A stretch of 64,000 bases of DNA from Georhizobium profundi (lineage in GTDB: Bacteria > Pseudomonadota > Alphaproteobacteria > Rhizobiales > Rhizobiaceae). Position numbers and translations under genes: made by a program. The stretch lies in contig NZ_CP032509.1 in the NCBI RefSeq assembly GCF_003952725.1, positions 761,001 through 825,000 on the forward strand, in the 5' to 3' direction. The notes under the pieces are model-generated. The model ran no database searches, was not told the DNA's origin, and saw only the letters and a program-made list of their open reading frames with translations. This document shows positions 8,284 to 16,250 of this stretch, one piece after another (the first letter of the stretch is position 1; each line of letters opens with the position of its first letter).

Positions 8284-9259
8284 GTTATCACTCGCCATGG
8301 GCGACTATGACCGCACACGACCGATCGCGGACGGACGCGTGAAGATCGATGGCGTCGATCCCACCTGCATGCTGCTCTCGCCCGAGGAAATGTTCTTCCG
8401 CGCTTTCCGCCACCAGGCTTTCGATGTCAGTGAATTGTCGCTGTCATCTTACTCGATCTCGGTTGCTCGTGGTGATCCGCACTATGTGGCGATTCCGGTC
8501 TTCCTCTCGCGCGCATTCCGCCATACCTCGGTGTACATCCGCACCGACAAGGGGATTAAGAAACCGGCAGACCTCAAGGGCAAGAAGATCGGCATTGCCG
8601 AGTATCAGCTCTCCGCCAATGTCTGGGTACGCGGCATCCTAGAGGATGCCTATGGTGTCAAGCCATCCGATATTGCCTGGGTGCGCGGGGGTATGAATAC
8701 GCCGGGCCGGCCCGAAAAAATCAAGGTCGACCTGCCTGCCGACATCCGCATCGAAGCAGCCCCGGAAGGCGCCACCCTCAATCAGATGCTGATTGACGGC
8801 ACCATCGAGGGCTTCATCGGCCCGCGCGCGCCGATGTGCTTCGACGAGGGCTTTGAAAAGGTCGATCGGCTGTTTCCCGATACCCATGCGGCCGAGGAAT
8901 GGTACCGCGAAACGCGCGTATTTCCCATCATGCATGTTCTTGGCATGCGCCGCTCGCTCGCCGATGCCTATCCGTTCTTGCCGGGGGCGTTGCTGAAGGC
9001 CTTCTCGGAAGCGAAGGCCATGGCCCAGAAAGCGCTGTCGGATACATCTGCGACCAAGGTGACGATGCCCTTCGTGGAAGACAATCTGCGCCGCGCTGGT
9101 GTGCTGATGGGGTCCGATATCTGGACCTATGGCCTTAACGGCAACCGCGAAACGCTCGCCACCTTTCTCGACTATCATTATCGCCAAGGCCTATCCCCAC
9201 GGAAGGTCGAGGTCGAGGAGCTTTTTCATCCAGCCACGCTGGAAGCCTACAGCCTTTAG
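8270..9259 (+). CDS. 4,5-dihydroxyphthalate decarboxylase-like protein
   Basis: 329 residues. It resembles 4,5-dihydroxyphthalate decarboxylases (Pht5 type), which have the fold of periplasmic solute-binding proteins but no signal peptide. The sequence starts M-T-D-L-K-L-S-L-A-M-G-D-Y-D-R-T. It also shows R-A-F-R-H, K-G-K-K-I-G-I-A-E-Y and the late V-F-P-I-M-H-V-L-G segment. The longer open frame upstream is noise: the ATG at 8270 has a strong GGGGAAGAGGG ribosome site and overlaps the previous stop by 14 nt. Expected product: protocatechuate plus CO2. Confidence 0.82.
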   Translation: MTDLKLSLAMGDYDRTRPIADGRVKIDGVDPTCMLLSPEEMFFRAFRHQAFDVSELSLSSYSISVARGDPHYVAIPVFLSRAFRHTSVYIRTDKGIKKPADLKGKKIGIAEYQLSANVWVRGILEDAYGVKPSDIAWVRGGMNTPGRPEKIKVDLPADIRIEAAPEGATLNQMLIDGTIEGFIGPRAPMCFDEGFEKVDRLFPDTHAAEEWYRETRVFPIMHVLGMRRSLADAYPFLPGALLKAFSEAKAMAQKALSDTSATKVTMPFVEDNLRRAGVLMGSDIWTYGLNGNRETLATFLDYHYRQGLSPRKVEVEELFHPATLEAYSL

Positions 9260-9267
9260 GCCCGAGC

Positions 9268-9720
9268 ATGGAGCGAATACAAATGGGATTGAGCCCCGGC
9301 GACATCGTCGAAATCAAAACTGACAAGGGCCTTGCCTATGTGCAGGTGACGCACGACCATCGGTCTTATCCGCACGTCGTGCGGGTCCTTGAAGGCCTTC
9401 ACGAGGAGCGGCCTGCAAATATCGAGGAAATCGCTGCCACAGCCACGCTTTTCAGTGCGCTTCTGCCCTTGGAGAACATGCTCGAACGTGGTGCAGTTTC
9501 CGGCGAACGGGTTGGCCATGCCGCAATTCCGGAAGGCGACAGGGACTTTCCGACATTCAAGACGCCGATCCGGGATAAGGCCGGTGCCATCGCCTACTGG
9601 TGGTACTGGGACGGGGAGGGCCTGCGCTACGACGTCGACCCGCGGGAGGCGACTGACCGTATGCCAATGCGTGAAGTCATGACCGCGCGCACTTTGCTGG
9701 AGCGGCTGGTCGAGGCCTGA
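9268..9720 (+). CDS. Uncharacterised protein, last gene of the phthalate-type operon
   Basis: 150 residues, no signal peptide or membrane segment. The N-terminal G-D-I-V-E-I-K-T-D-K-G-L-A-Y-V-Q-V-T recalls the opening of the Imm26-like small beta-domain family, but I cannot confirm membership. The middle has R-V-L-E-G-L, and the C-terminal part is acidic with W-W-Y-W-D-G-E-G-L-R-Y. It starts 8 nt after the decarboxylase stop and is followed by a strong terminator, so it is co-transcribed with the catabolic genes. A start at the ATG coding M6 is also possible. The function is unknown. Confidence 0.7.
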   Translation: MERIQMGLSPGDIVEIKTDKGLAYVQVTHDHRSYPHVVRVLEGLHEERPANIEEIAATATLFSALLPLENMLERGAVSGERVGHAAIPEGDRDFPTFKTPIRDKAGAIAYWWYWDGEGLRYDVDPREATDRMPMREVMTARTLLERLVEA

Positions 9721-9740
9721 GCGTTTAGGCGGTCTATAAG

Positions 9741-9773
9741 AAAATGGCCCGCCGGTTACCGGCGGGCCATTTT
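9741..9773. terminator. Bidirectional rho-independent terminator
   Basis: AAAATGGCCCGCCGG, loop TTA, then the perfect complement ending in a T-run. The A-rich start makes it work on both strands, serving the plus-strand operon ending at 9720 and the minus-strand TRAP permease ending at 9786. Confidence 0.9.
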
Positions 9774-9785
9774 TTGTTCGTTCAG

Positions 9786-11720
9786 TCAGCCTGCGCTTGC
9801 TTCCGCCGGCTGCGCTCGCGCGATGGGGCGGATCATTGCCCAAAGGACCCCGAAGGCGAGGACGCCGACCACGTCGGTCCAGATAAATCCTGGGAGGATG
9901 CTCGCTGGCAAGAGGGCAAGAATGCCCGCCACAACCAACATTACTCGCTCGGCTGGGCTGACCGACCGTCGGAAGAAGCCGACGATGCCTGCCGTCACGA
10001 GATAGATGCCGAGGATGGCGGTGGACAAGGTCCAGATCACCTCCAGCCAAGTGCCGTCGAAGATCAGCGCAGGCGTAAAGATAAACAGGAACGGTACGAT
10101 ATAAGCCGGCCAGGCAAGCTTCATGGATTCGATGCTGGTCGCCCAGGACGAAGCGCCGGCGATGTTTGCCGCTGCGAAAGAGGCAAGCGCCACGGGTGGC
10201 GTCACCATCGACAGAAGGCCGAAATAGAAGACGAACAAATGCGCGGCGATGACCGGCACGCCGACTTCCACCAGGGCGGGTGCGACGAGGGTTGCCAGGA
10301 GGATGTAGACGCCGACCGTCGGCATGCCCATGCCTAGCACCACGCTGATCAGCGCGGTGATGACCGCGAGCACGATGACGTTGCTGCCTGCAGCCGCGAC
10401 GATGTTCATCGTCAGGTTGAAGGCAAGGCCAGAGATGTTGAGAACGCCGATGATGATGCCTGCCGCGGCGCAGACAATTATCAGATCGAGCGCTGACCGT
10501 CCGGTATCGGCGATGAGCGGCAGGATATCGCGCGCCTTCATGCGCTGACCCTTGTAGCCCATCACGAAACTGACCACGAGCAGCACGATCGTCGCCAGAA
10601 CTGCCGCCCGTTCCGGCCGCATGTTGAGCTCAAAGAGCGCATAAAAGAGAACCGCGAAGGGAATGATGAAGTGCCAGCCGGCCTTTAATGCGCCCCAGCC
10701 GCTCGGGATGGCGTCTGCTGGTACGGCCAGCAGGTTACGCTTTCCAGCCCGGAGGTCCACGTTGATGAAGATCGCAACGTAATAAAGGATGGCGGCAGGC
10801 AGCGCGGCTAGCATGATGTCGACATAGTCGACCTGAATCATGTCGGCCATGATGAAGGCGGCCGCGCCCATGACCGGCGGCACCAATTGTCCGCCGGTGG
10901 AGGCCGTCGCTTCAACGGCTCCGGCATAGGCAGGCGAGAAGCCCGCGCGCTTCATCATAGGGATAGTGACGACGCCGGTTCCGACAACGTTTCCGACCGC
11001 ATTGCCCGAGATCGAGCCGAACAGCGATGAAGCTGTAACAGCGACTTTGGCGGGTCCCCCGCGATATCGTCCCATAAGCGCGAGCGCACCGTCGTTGAAG
11101 AAGTTGGCAGCACCACAAGCCGAGAGTAGCTTGCCGAACAGCAGGTAAGGGACGACGATGACCACGGCGACCTTGAGTGCCTGACCAAGCATGCCATTGG
11201 CGTCCGTTGCCAAATAGATTGCGAGCTCAGAAAACATCGTCTCCCGGCTGCGAAACTCGCCCGGCATCAGATGTCCGAATAGGCCATATGCCATGAAAAG
11301 GAGTACGACGACGAAGATGCCCATGCCGACTGATGGCACGACGTTGAGCATGAGCGCCGCCAACACGACACCAGAGAGCGCGACCAGCCAGAAAGGCAGG
11401 TAGGGCGCTTCCATTGTGATGTTGATGTAGTCGATGGCGAGATAGAAGCCGACGCCGAGTGTCACGGCGGCGGCGAGCAGGCTTGCCACTTTCAACAAGC
11501 TGCCCACCGACGTCCTGGCGATCGCCAGGAAGCCGGTGGTCAGTGCCAATGTCAGACCTGCCGCCAGAAGCTGTGCATCATAGATAGAGACGCCAAGATA
11601 GCGATGCAGGTCGCCTGCATACCCGATCGAAAGGAGGACGATGAGCGTGCCGCTCAAGCGTTCCAGCCAGAGAAGCGGTCCACGATGTGGCGCTTCCACG
11701 TTGCTCTCTTCCAGCGACAT
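9786..11720 (-). CDS. TRAP transporter permease, fused 4TM/12TM (second TAXI system)
   Basis: A 644-residue polytopic protein of the same type as 204-2114. It has S-G-N-A-V-G-N-V-V-G-T-G, A-S-T-G-G-Q-L-V-P-P-V-M-G and G-M-G-M-P-T-V-G-V-Y in the large-subunit part. It begins 10 nt after the TAXI receptor stop, with GAGG ahead of the start. It forms an operon with the receptor and the class II aldolase and probably imports their substrate. It differs clearly from the first copy, so the two TRAP systems are not a recent duplication. Confidence 0.9.
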   Translation of the reverse strand: MSLEESNVEAPHRGPLLWLERLSGTLIVLLSIGYAGDLHRYLGVSIYDAQLLAAGLTLALTTGFLAIARTSVGSLLKVASLLAAAVTLGVGFYLAIDYINITMEAPYLPFWLVALSGVVLAALMLNVVPSVGMGIFVVVLLFMAYGLFGHLMPGEFRSRETMFSELAIYLATDANGMLGQALKVAVVIVVPYLLFGKLLSACGAANFFNDGALALMGRYRGGPAKVAVTASSLFGSISGNAVGNVVGTGVVTIPMMKRAGFSPAYAGAVEATASTGGQLVPPVMGAAAFIMADMIQVDYVDIMLAALPAAILYYVAIFINVDLRAGKRNLLAVPADAIPSGWGALKAGWHFIIPFAVLFYALFELNMRPERAAVLATIVLLVVSFVMGYKGQRMKARDILPLIADTGRSALDLIIVCAAAGIIIGVLNISGLAFNLTMNIVAAAGSNVIVLAVITALISVVLGMGMPTVGVYILLATLVAPALVEVGVPVIAAHLFVFYFGLLSMVTPPVALASFAAANIAGASSWATSIESMKLAWPAYIVPFLFIFTPALIFDGTWLEVIWTLSTAILGIYLVTAGIVGFFRRSVSPAERVMLVVAGILALLPASILPGFIWTDVVGVLAFGVLWAMIRPIARAQPAEASAG

Positions 11721-11730
11721 CGCCTAAGCC

Positions 11731-12684
11731 TCAGTCCACCAAGCCGATTTCTTGGTAATAAGCAGACGCTGCCGGATGATATTCGATGCCCTCGAATTGC
11801 GGTGCCATCTCAGCCGGTTCGAACTCGGCAAATGTATTGAGGATTCCACGCACCTTGTCAGGGTTGTCATGCAGAAGCTCAACAATCTGGCGCACCACGT
11901 CGTCGTCGAGATGGGCCCCGCCGGTCAGCACGTAATCGTAGCCCATCATGGGTGTGTCTTCTTCGACCCCTGGTGCAGATCCACCTGGCACAACCTTGAT
12001 GTATGACGTCGGGACGAACTTCTGCATCGCGGCTTCAGCTTCAGGCGTTTCCTCCACGGCAAGCCAGCGAATGCCGATTGCTGCGTCGGCTTCACGGGTT
12101 TTTCCCCCTTGGAGTGCGAAGAATGCAACATCCACATTCCCCGAGATCAAGTCGTCGACGCCATTTGGCACCGAGGGTACATTGCTTGCACTCATGTCGT
12201 CGATCGAGAGACCGCCAGCGGCGAGAATGCCGTCGACCTGTAGGCGAAGTGTCGGTTGCGCAGCGAAGCCATAGGTGATCGTCAGCCCCTCGATGTCGGA
12301 GACTGTTCTGTAGTCGGAATCAGCGCGTACCATGAAGCCATATGCCGAAGAGCTCAGCGACCCAATCGCTCGGATGTTTTCGAGTGGACGGCCTTCGAAG
12401 GGCTCATCACCGAACGCTGCAGCAGCGAAGTCGGGGCTGGGGACCAGTTGAAGATCCAGGCGGCCGGCATCGATGAGCGGCATGGACTGACCTGAACCCC
12501 CATACGCTTGCACGCGCACGTCCAGACCGAGTTCCTGTGACAGGAACTCGGCGAAGCCAGCATTCACTGCATAATTCTGCGAGCCCTGGGTACCCGCTCC
12601 GATGCCCAGCGACTGTGCGTTTGCCAAGCCGGTCAGCGTAAGGCTTGCGGCTACGCAAGCACTCGAAAGAATGTGATAGTTCAT
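11731..12684 (-). CDS. TAXI-family TRAP transporter solute receptor
   Basis: 317 residues with a Sec signal peptide ending near A-N-A-Q-S. Mature sequence starts L-G-I-G-A-G-T-Q-G-S-Q-N-Y, the typical TAXI opening. A strong AAGGAGGAGACC precedes the ATG. It captures the substrate in the periplasm for the permease at 9786. An 8-bp hairpin lies between this gene and the aldolase upstream and may raise receptor mRNA levels. The ligand is unknown. Confidence 0.87.
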   Translation of the reverse strand: MNYHILSSACVAASLTLTGLANAQSLGIGAGTQGSQNYAVNAGFAEFLSQELGLDVRVQAYGGSGQSMPLIDAGRLDLQLVPSPDFAAAAFGDEPFEGRPLENIRAIGSLSSSAYGFMVRADSDYRTVSDIEGLTITYGFAAQPTLRLQVDGILAAGGLSIDDMSASNVPSVPNGVDDLISGNVDVAFFALQGGKTREADAAIGIRWLAVEETPEAEAAMQKFVPTSYIKVVPGGSAPGVEEDTPMMGYDYVLTGGAHLDDDVVRQIVELLHDNPDKVRGILNTFAEFEPAEMAPQFEGIEYHPAASAYYQEIGLVD

Positions 12685-12710
12685 GTTGGTCTCCTCCTTG
12701 TTTGTAGACT

Positions 12711-12737
12711 AGCCGGCGAATCTCCCATCCGCCGGCT
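12711..12737 (-). other. Intercistronic hairpin upstream of the TAXI receptor
   Basis: AGCCGGCG and CGCCGGCT form a perfect 8-bp stem with an 11-nt loop, between the aldolase stop and the receptor ribosome site. Without a T-run it is more likely an mRNA-stabilising or processing element than a terminator. Confidence 0.45.
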
Positions 12738-12745
12738 CTCATCTT

Positions 12746-13492
12746 TTAAAGTCCGCTGAAGCCGGCGCGGCCGACCCAGTAATCCCAGGCACGTGCCAAA
12801 GGCATTTCGCTGAGCAGCATCTTGCTGGCCATGTCGATTTCGCCATCGGTCAGGTACGTAACCTCACCGAGCTGCCGCGTCTGCTGGATGAGTGCGGCAT
12901 TGTCCTTGAGCGCGATCGAAATCATGATGACCGAGCGGATGTCGTCGGCCGCACAGATGCAGCCATGGCCACGCAGCAGCGCAACGCGGTTGTTGCCGAG
13001 CGTGCGCGCGAGCGAGTGGCCCATCTCCATGCTGTCTACCAGCATGTTGGTATCGCCGAACTCGTCCTGGCTGTCCCAGGTGTGGATGTCCTTGCCGATG
13101 ACCGACGCCATATGGAACATCGGTCGCAGTGAGATGTCGACCATCGTGAAAGGCAGAACCGAACGGGCATGGTGGTGCGTCACCGAATTGACGTCTGGGC
13201 GATCCTTGTAGATCGCGCCATGGATGTGACGCTCCGCATATGGCCGGCGATGATCGTCGCCGACAAGGTCGCCGTCCAGCGTAAATTCCATGATATCCCC
13301 GCGGGTTACGACAGCGGGGCTGCGAGACCGCGATAGAAAATATGTGTTCGGATTGAGCGGGTTGCGGACGCTGATATGTCCGAAATCGTCGATGACGTCC
13401 TCTCGCGCGAGAATCCGGTTTGCGATGACCAGTGCGGTCAATGTCGCGTCTAAAACTGCTGCGTCGCCCTGTCGTGTAATTTGCTGGTTCAT
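12746..13492 (-). CDS. Class II aldolase/adducin-family protein, possible decarboxylase
   Basis: 248 residues. It has the metal-binding pattern of the family: G-H-I-S-V-R near residue 38, E-R-H-I-H-G-A-I-Y, T-H-H-H-A and a late R-G-H-G. Family members include fuculose/rhamnulose-phosphate aldolases and the 2-hydroxy-3-carboxymuconic semialdehyde (HCOMODA) decarboxylases of aromatic pathways. The absence of sugar genes and the aromatic context favour a decarboxylase, by inference. It heads an operon with the TAXI-TRAP transporter and is divergent from a LysR gene. Confidence 0.8.
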   Translation of the reverse strand: MNQQITRQGDAAVLDATLTALVIANRILAREDVIDDFGHISVRNPLNPNTYFLSRSRSPAVVTRGDIMEFTLDGDLVGDDHRRPYAERHIHGAIYKDRPDVNSVTHHHARSVLPFTMVDISLRPMFHMASVIGKDIHTWDSQDEFGDTNMLVDSMEMGHSLARTLGNNRVALLRGHGCICAADDIRSVIMISIALKDNAALIQQTRQLGEVTYLTDGEIDMASKMLLSEMPLARAWDYWVGRAGFSGL

Positions 13493-13548
13493 GCTTATGG
13501 CCCTCCATCTGCTGAAGTGAGCCTAGCTTGCCGCATGCCCGGCATCGA

Positions 13549-13573
13549 ATATATAGTTCCGATCTCACTATAG
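13549..13573. promoter_or_regulatory. LysR operator candidate A (TATAG-N11-CTATA)
   Basis: ATATATAG, 11 nt, CTATAG lies in the divergent promoter between the aldolase operon and the LysR gene, 13 nt before the LysR ATG. The same element with a 12-nt spacer is found at 17761-17786. The pattern fits a LysR-type inverted repeat. Confidence 0.55.
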
Positions 13574-13586
13574 CTCGGAAGCTATC

Positions 13587-14540
13587 ATGCGCTCATTGAT
13601 CTCGCAGATCTCGATCCATAAACTTGAGGTGTTCTGTCTCGTTGTGGAACTCGGCAGCTTCTCGCGTACCGCGGAGCGTATGGGCATCGCTCAGCCGGTC
13701 GTCTCGGCGCATGTGAAGGCGCTTGCTGAGAAGTTTGGCGCGCCCCTAACGGGAAGGACAGGACGTAAAGTCACCCTTACGGAGGAGGGGCAACGGGTCT
13801 ATAGCTGGGCACGTGAGATCGTGAGCCGCACACGCGAAATGGAACGCGAAATGGCCGATTTTCAGCGCGGATTCGTCGGCAAAGCAACCGTAGGCGCATC
13901 CATGACGCTCGGCTCCTATGTTCTGCCGGGTTTGATCTCGCAGTTCCACGAAATCTATCCGAAGGGAGAGATCTCGGTGCGTGTGGCGACGCCGGTGTCG
14001 GTAACGGACGCCGTCCATATCGGTGACTGCGATTTCGCCTATACTATTCTGGATCCACGCCACGAGACTGCGGGTCTTGAGGTCGACAAGGTCATGGACG
14101 AGGAACTCATCCTCGTCGCATCCAGCAAATCGAATATCGGTGGCAGCAACCTCAGTTCATCCCAACTGACCAAGCTGCCCTTCATCACCGCGCAATCCGG
14201 TACGCCTCGACGCGAGATCGAAGAGCATTGTCTTGCGCGCTACGGCGTGAAACGTGAGCACATCGCCATGGAATTCGGGCACGCCGAGTCCATCAAGCAG
14301 GCGGTGCGCGCCGGCGCTGGCGCCGCCTTTCTGTTTCGTTCATCCGTATCTGACGAGTTGGACGCGGGTACGCTGCGCGTGATCATGACGCCGGGAATGG
14401 AACTGCGGGTCCCCGTCTATCTCGTCAAGAGACGGGGCAAGCAGCTCTCCCATTTCCAGGTATCGCTGATGGAAGAGCTGAGCCGCGGGTTAAAGGGTCA
14501 GGAACCGCTGCGCAGAGCCCCGACCATGGAAGGCGCATAA
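13587..14540 (+). CDS. LysR-family transcriptional regulator
   Basis: 317 residues. The N-terminal HTH includes F-S-R-T-A-E-R-M-G-I-A-Q-P-V-V-S-A-H-V and G-R-K-V-T-L-T-E-E-G; a periplasmic-binding-like effector domain starts near residue 90. It is divergent from the aldolase/TRAP operon. Its 3-prime end overlaps the TPP-enzyme gene on the other strand by 43 nt. Matching operators in front of both neighbouring operons make it the likely regulator of both and of itself. Confidence 0.9.
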   Translation: MRSLISQISIHKLEVFCLVVELGSFSRTAERMGIAQPVVSAHVKALAEKFGAPLTGRTGRKVTLTEEGQRVYSWAREIVSRTREMEREMADFQRGFVGKATVGASMTLGSYVLPGLISQFHEIYPKGEISVRVATPVSVTDAVHIGDCDFAYTILDPRHETAGLEVDKVMDEELILVASSKSNIGGSNLSSSQLTKLPFITAQSGTPRREIEEHCLARYGVKREHIAMEFGHAESIKQAVRAGAGAAFLFRSSVSDELDAGTLRVIMTPGMELRVPVYLVKRRGKQLSHFQVSLMEELSRGLKGQEPLRRAPTMEGA

Positions 14541-16240
14541 CCCTTTGCTGTGTCGATTTCTATGACTGCGGTTCCGCCATCGGCTACGACGGCGAGCGCC
14601 TCGTCCAGCGTCCGAAGCAGCGCATCGGCACCACGTACCAATCCAGGACTGAAGGCGCCGAACCCGCGAGCGATGGCGCTAATGTCGATATCTGGATCAT
14701 TCATGACGATGCCCACGTGCTTGTTTTCGGGTGGGCGACTCCTGTGCTTGGCGACGGTCTCCTGGTGCACTTCGTCATTGTAGAAGGAGCGGTTGTTGAG
14801 AACGATAACGAGAAGCGGAACGTTCTTGTTGATGCCGGTCCAGAGAGCGGATGCATTCATCAGGAAGTCGCCATCGCCGAGTACCGCCAACGGCAGCCGG
14901 TCGCTTTCTGTATCGCGCAGCGCGAGCGCCGCGCCGACGGCCATGCCGCAGCCTGAGCCGATACCGCCACCACCGTCGTAGCCGAGTGCGCCGAGCGGAT
15001 GGTCGACCGGCCAGTCCGCTCCTGTCCAGCTCAATGGTCCACGGATGAGGCAGGGCCTGTGAGCATCAAGCTTTGAACGCAGGAGAGCGGCAATGTCCTG
15101 TGGCGTCAGTATATCGCCAGTCGGCAGTTCCGGCTGCTCAGGCAGACCGGGCGAGGTGGCTTCCGGAAGGCCCAGAGCCGCAGCGAGCGCCGCAATCACG
15201 CGGTCCGGCTCGTTCATGAAGGCGATGTCTGCCGGAAACGGCGCGCCGCCATCCTTCGACCAGCCGCGATGGGCGTAACTGTCGAGCGATGCCGAGATGA
15301 TCTTCGCAGGCACGACCCCATCGATGAAGACCGACCGCAATGTTCCGCCGAAATCCAGCCAGTCCAGATTGATGATCAGATCGGTGGCAGCAATCGCAGC
15401 CTTTGCATCGGCATCGGGAAAGTAACCTGCTTTGCCAACAGTCGCAGGGTGAACTGTCGGAAAGGTCGATCCGGTCTTAAAATCCGTGATCACGCGGGCG
15501 CCAAGATGTTCGGCCAATGCGATGCGGCGGGTCCAGTCGTCTAAGTCGCGCGACATCCGGCCCATCAGCATCACGATGTTCTTTGCATCTCCAAGCATTG
15601 CGACAGCTGACGCAACGAGTTCTGCAGCCGGGTCTGTTGAAACTGGTGCGCCGCGACGGCGAACATCGATCGGAGCCAGTGCCGTCACGACTTTCTCTTC
15701 CTGAAGCGCCGCATCAACGTTGACGTACACGGGGCCGCGCGGGGCGGTTTCCGCGATAGCAGTGCCCTGAAGCAAGGCCTCACGTGCTGCCGCGACGCTG
15801 CCGGGTTGATCGTCCCACTTGATGAAGTCGCGTACCAATGCGCCTTGGTCCTGCGCGGTATGGATCCACTCGATCCAAGGCCGCCGCTTGGCAGCATCGA
15901 GTGGTCCCGTCGCCCCGATCACCATCATTGGCACCCGGTCACAGAACGCGTTGAAGATGCCCATCGAACCGTGCATCAGCCCGACATTTGAATGAAGCGC
16001 TACGGCCATTGCCCGGCCGGTGATCTTGGCCCAGCCGTGGGCGATTGCGACGGCCGCTTCCTCATGGATGCAAAGGAGAATTTCCGGGTCGTCATTGGTG
16101 AAATTCACCAGGCTGTCATGGATGCCGCGATAACTGGCGCCCGGGTTGAGTGCGATGTAGCGCAGGCCGAGCGCGCTTAGCGTCTCAGCGATAACGTCGG
16201 AGCCCCATTCAGGCGTCTGGTTCTGTGTCTTGTCCTGCAT
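14498..16240 (-). CDS. Thiamine-diphosphate-dependent enzyme (acetolactate synthase/benzoylformate decarboxylase family)
   Basis: 580 residues with all three domains of the POX/AHAS fold. The activating glutamate is in H59-E60-E-A-A. The cofactor motif is G455-D-G-D ending in N482-N483, about 28 residues later as expected. It may decarboxylate a 2-oxo acid to an aldehyde, which the co-transcribed aldehyde dehydrogenase upstream could then oxidise. A few family members do carboligation instead. The start is 10 nt after the dehydrogenase stop. The 3-prime end overlaps the LysR gene antisense. Confidence 0.85.
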   Translation of the reverse strand: MQDKTQNQTPEWGSDVIAETLSALGLRYIALNPGASYRGIHDSLVNFTNDDPEILLCIHEEAAVAIAHGWAKITGRAMAVALHSNVGLMHGSMGIFNAFCDRVPMMVIGATGPLDAAKRRPWIEWIHTAQDQGALVRDFIKWDDQPGSVAAAREALLQGTAIAETAPRGPVYVNVDAALQEEKVVTALAPIDVRRRGAPVSTDPAAELVASAVAMLGDAKNIVMLMGRMSRDLDDWTRRIALAEHLGARVITDFKTGSTFPTVHPATVGKAGYFPDADAKAAIAATDLIINLDWLDFGGTLRSVFIDGVVPAKIISASLDSYAHRGWSKDGGAPFPADIAFMNEPDRVIAALAAALGLPEATSPGLPEQPELPTGDILTPQDIAALLRSKLDAHRPCLIRGPLSWTGADWPVDHPLGALGYDGGGGIGSGCGMAVGAALALRDTESDRLPLAVLGDGDFLMNASALWTGINKNVPLLVIVLNNRSFYNDEVHQETVAKHRSRPPENKHVGIVMNDPDIDISAIARGFGAFSPGLVRGADALLRTLDEALAVVADGGTAVIEIDTAKGYAPSMVGALRSGS

Positions 16241-16250
16241 GGCGATCCCG

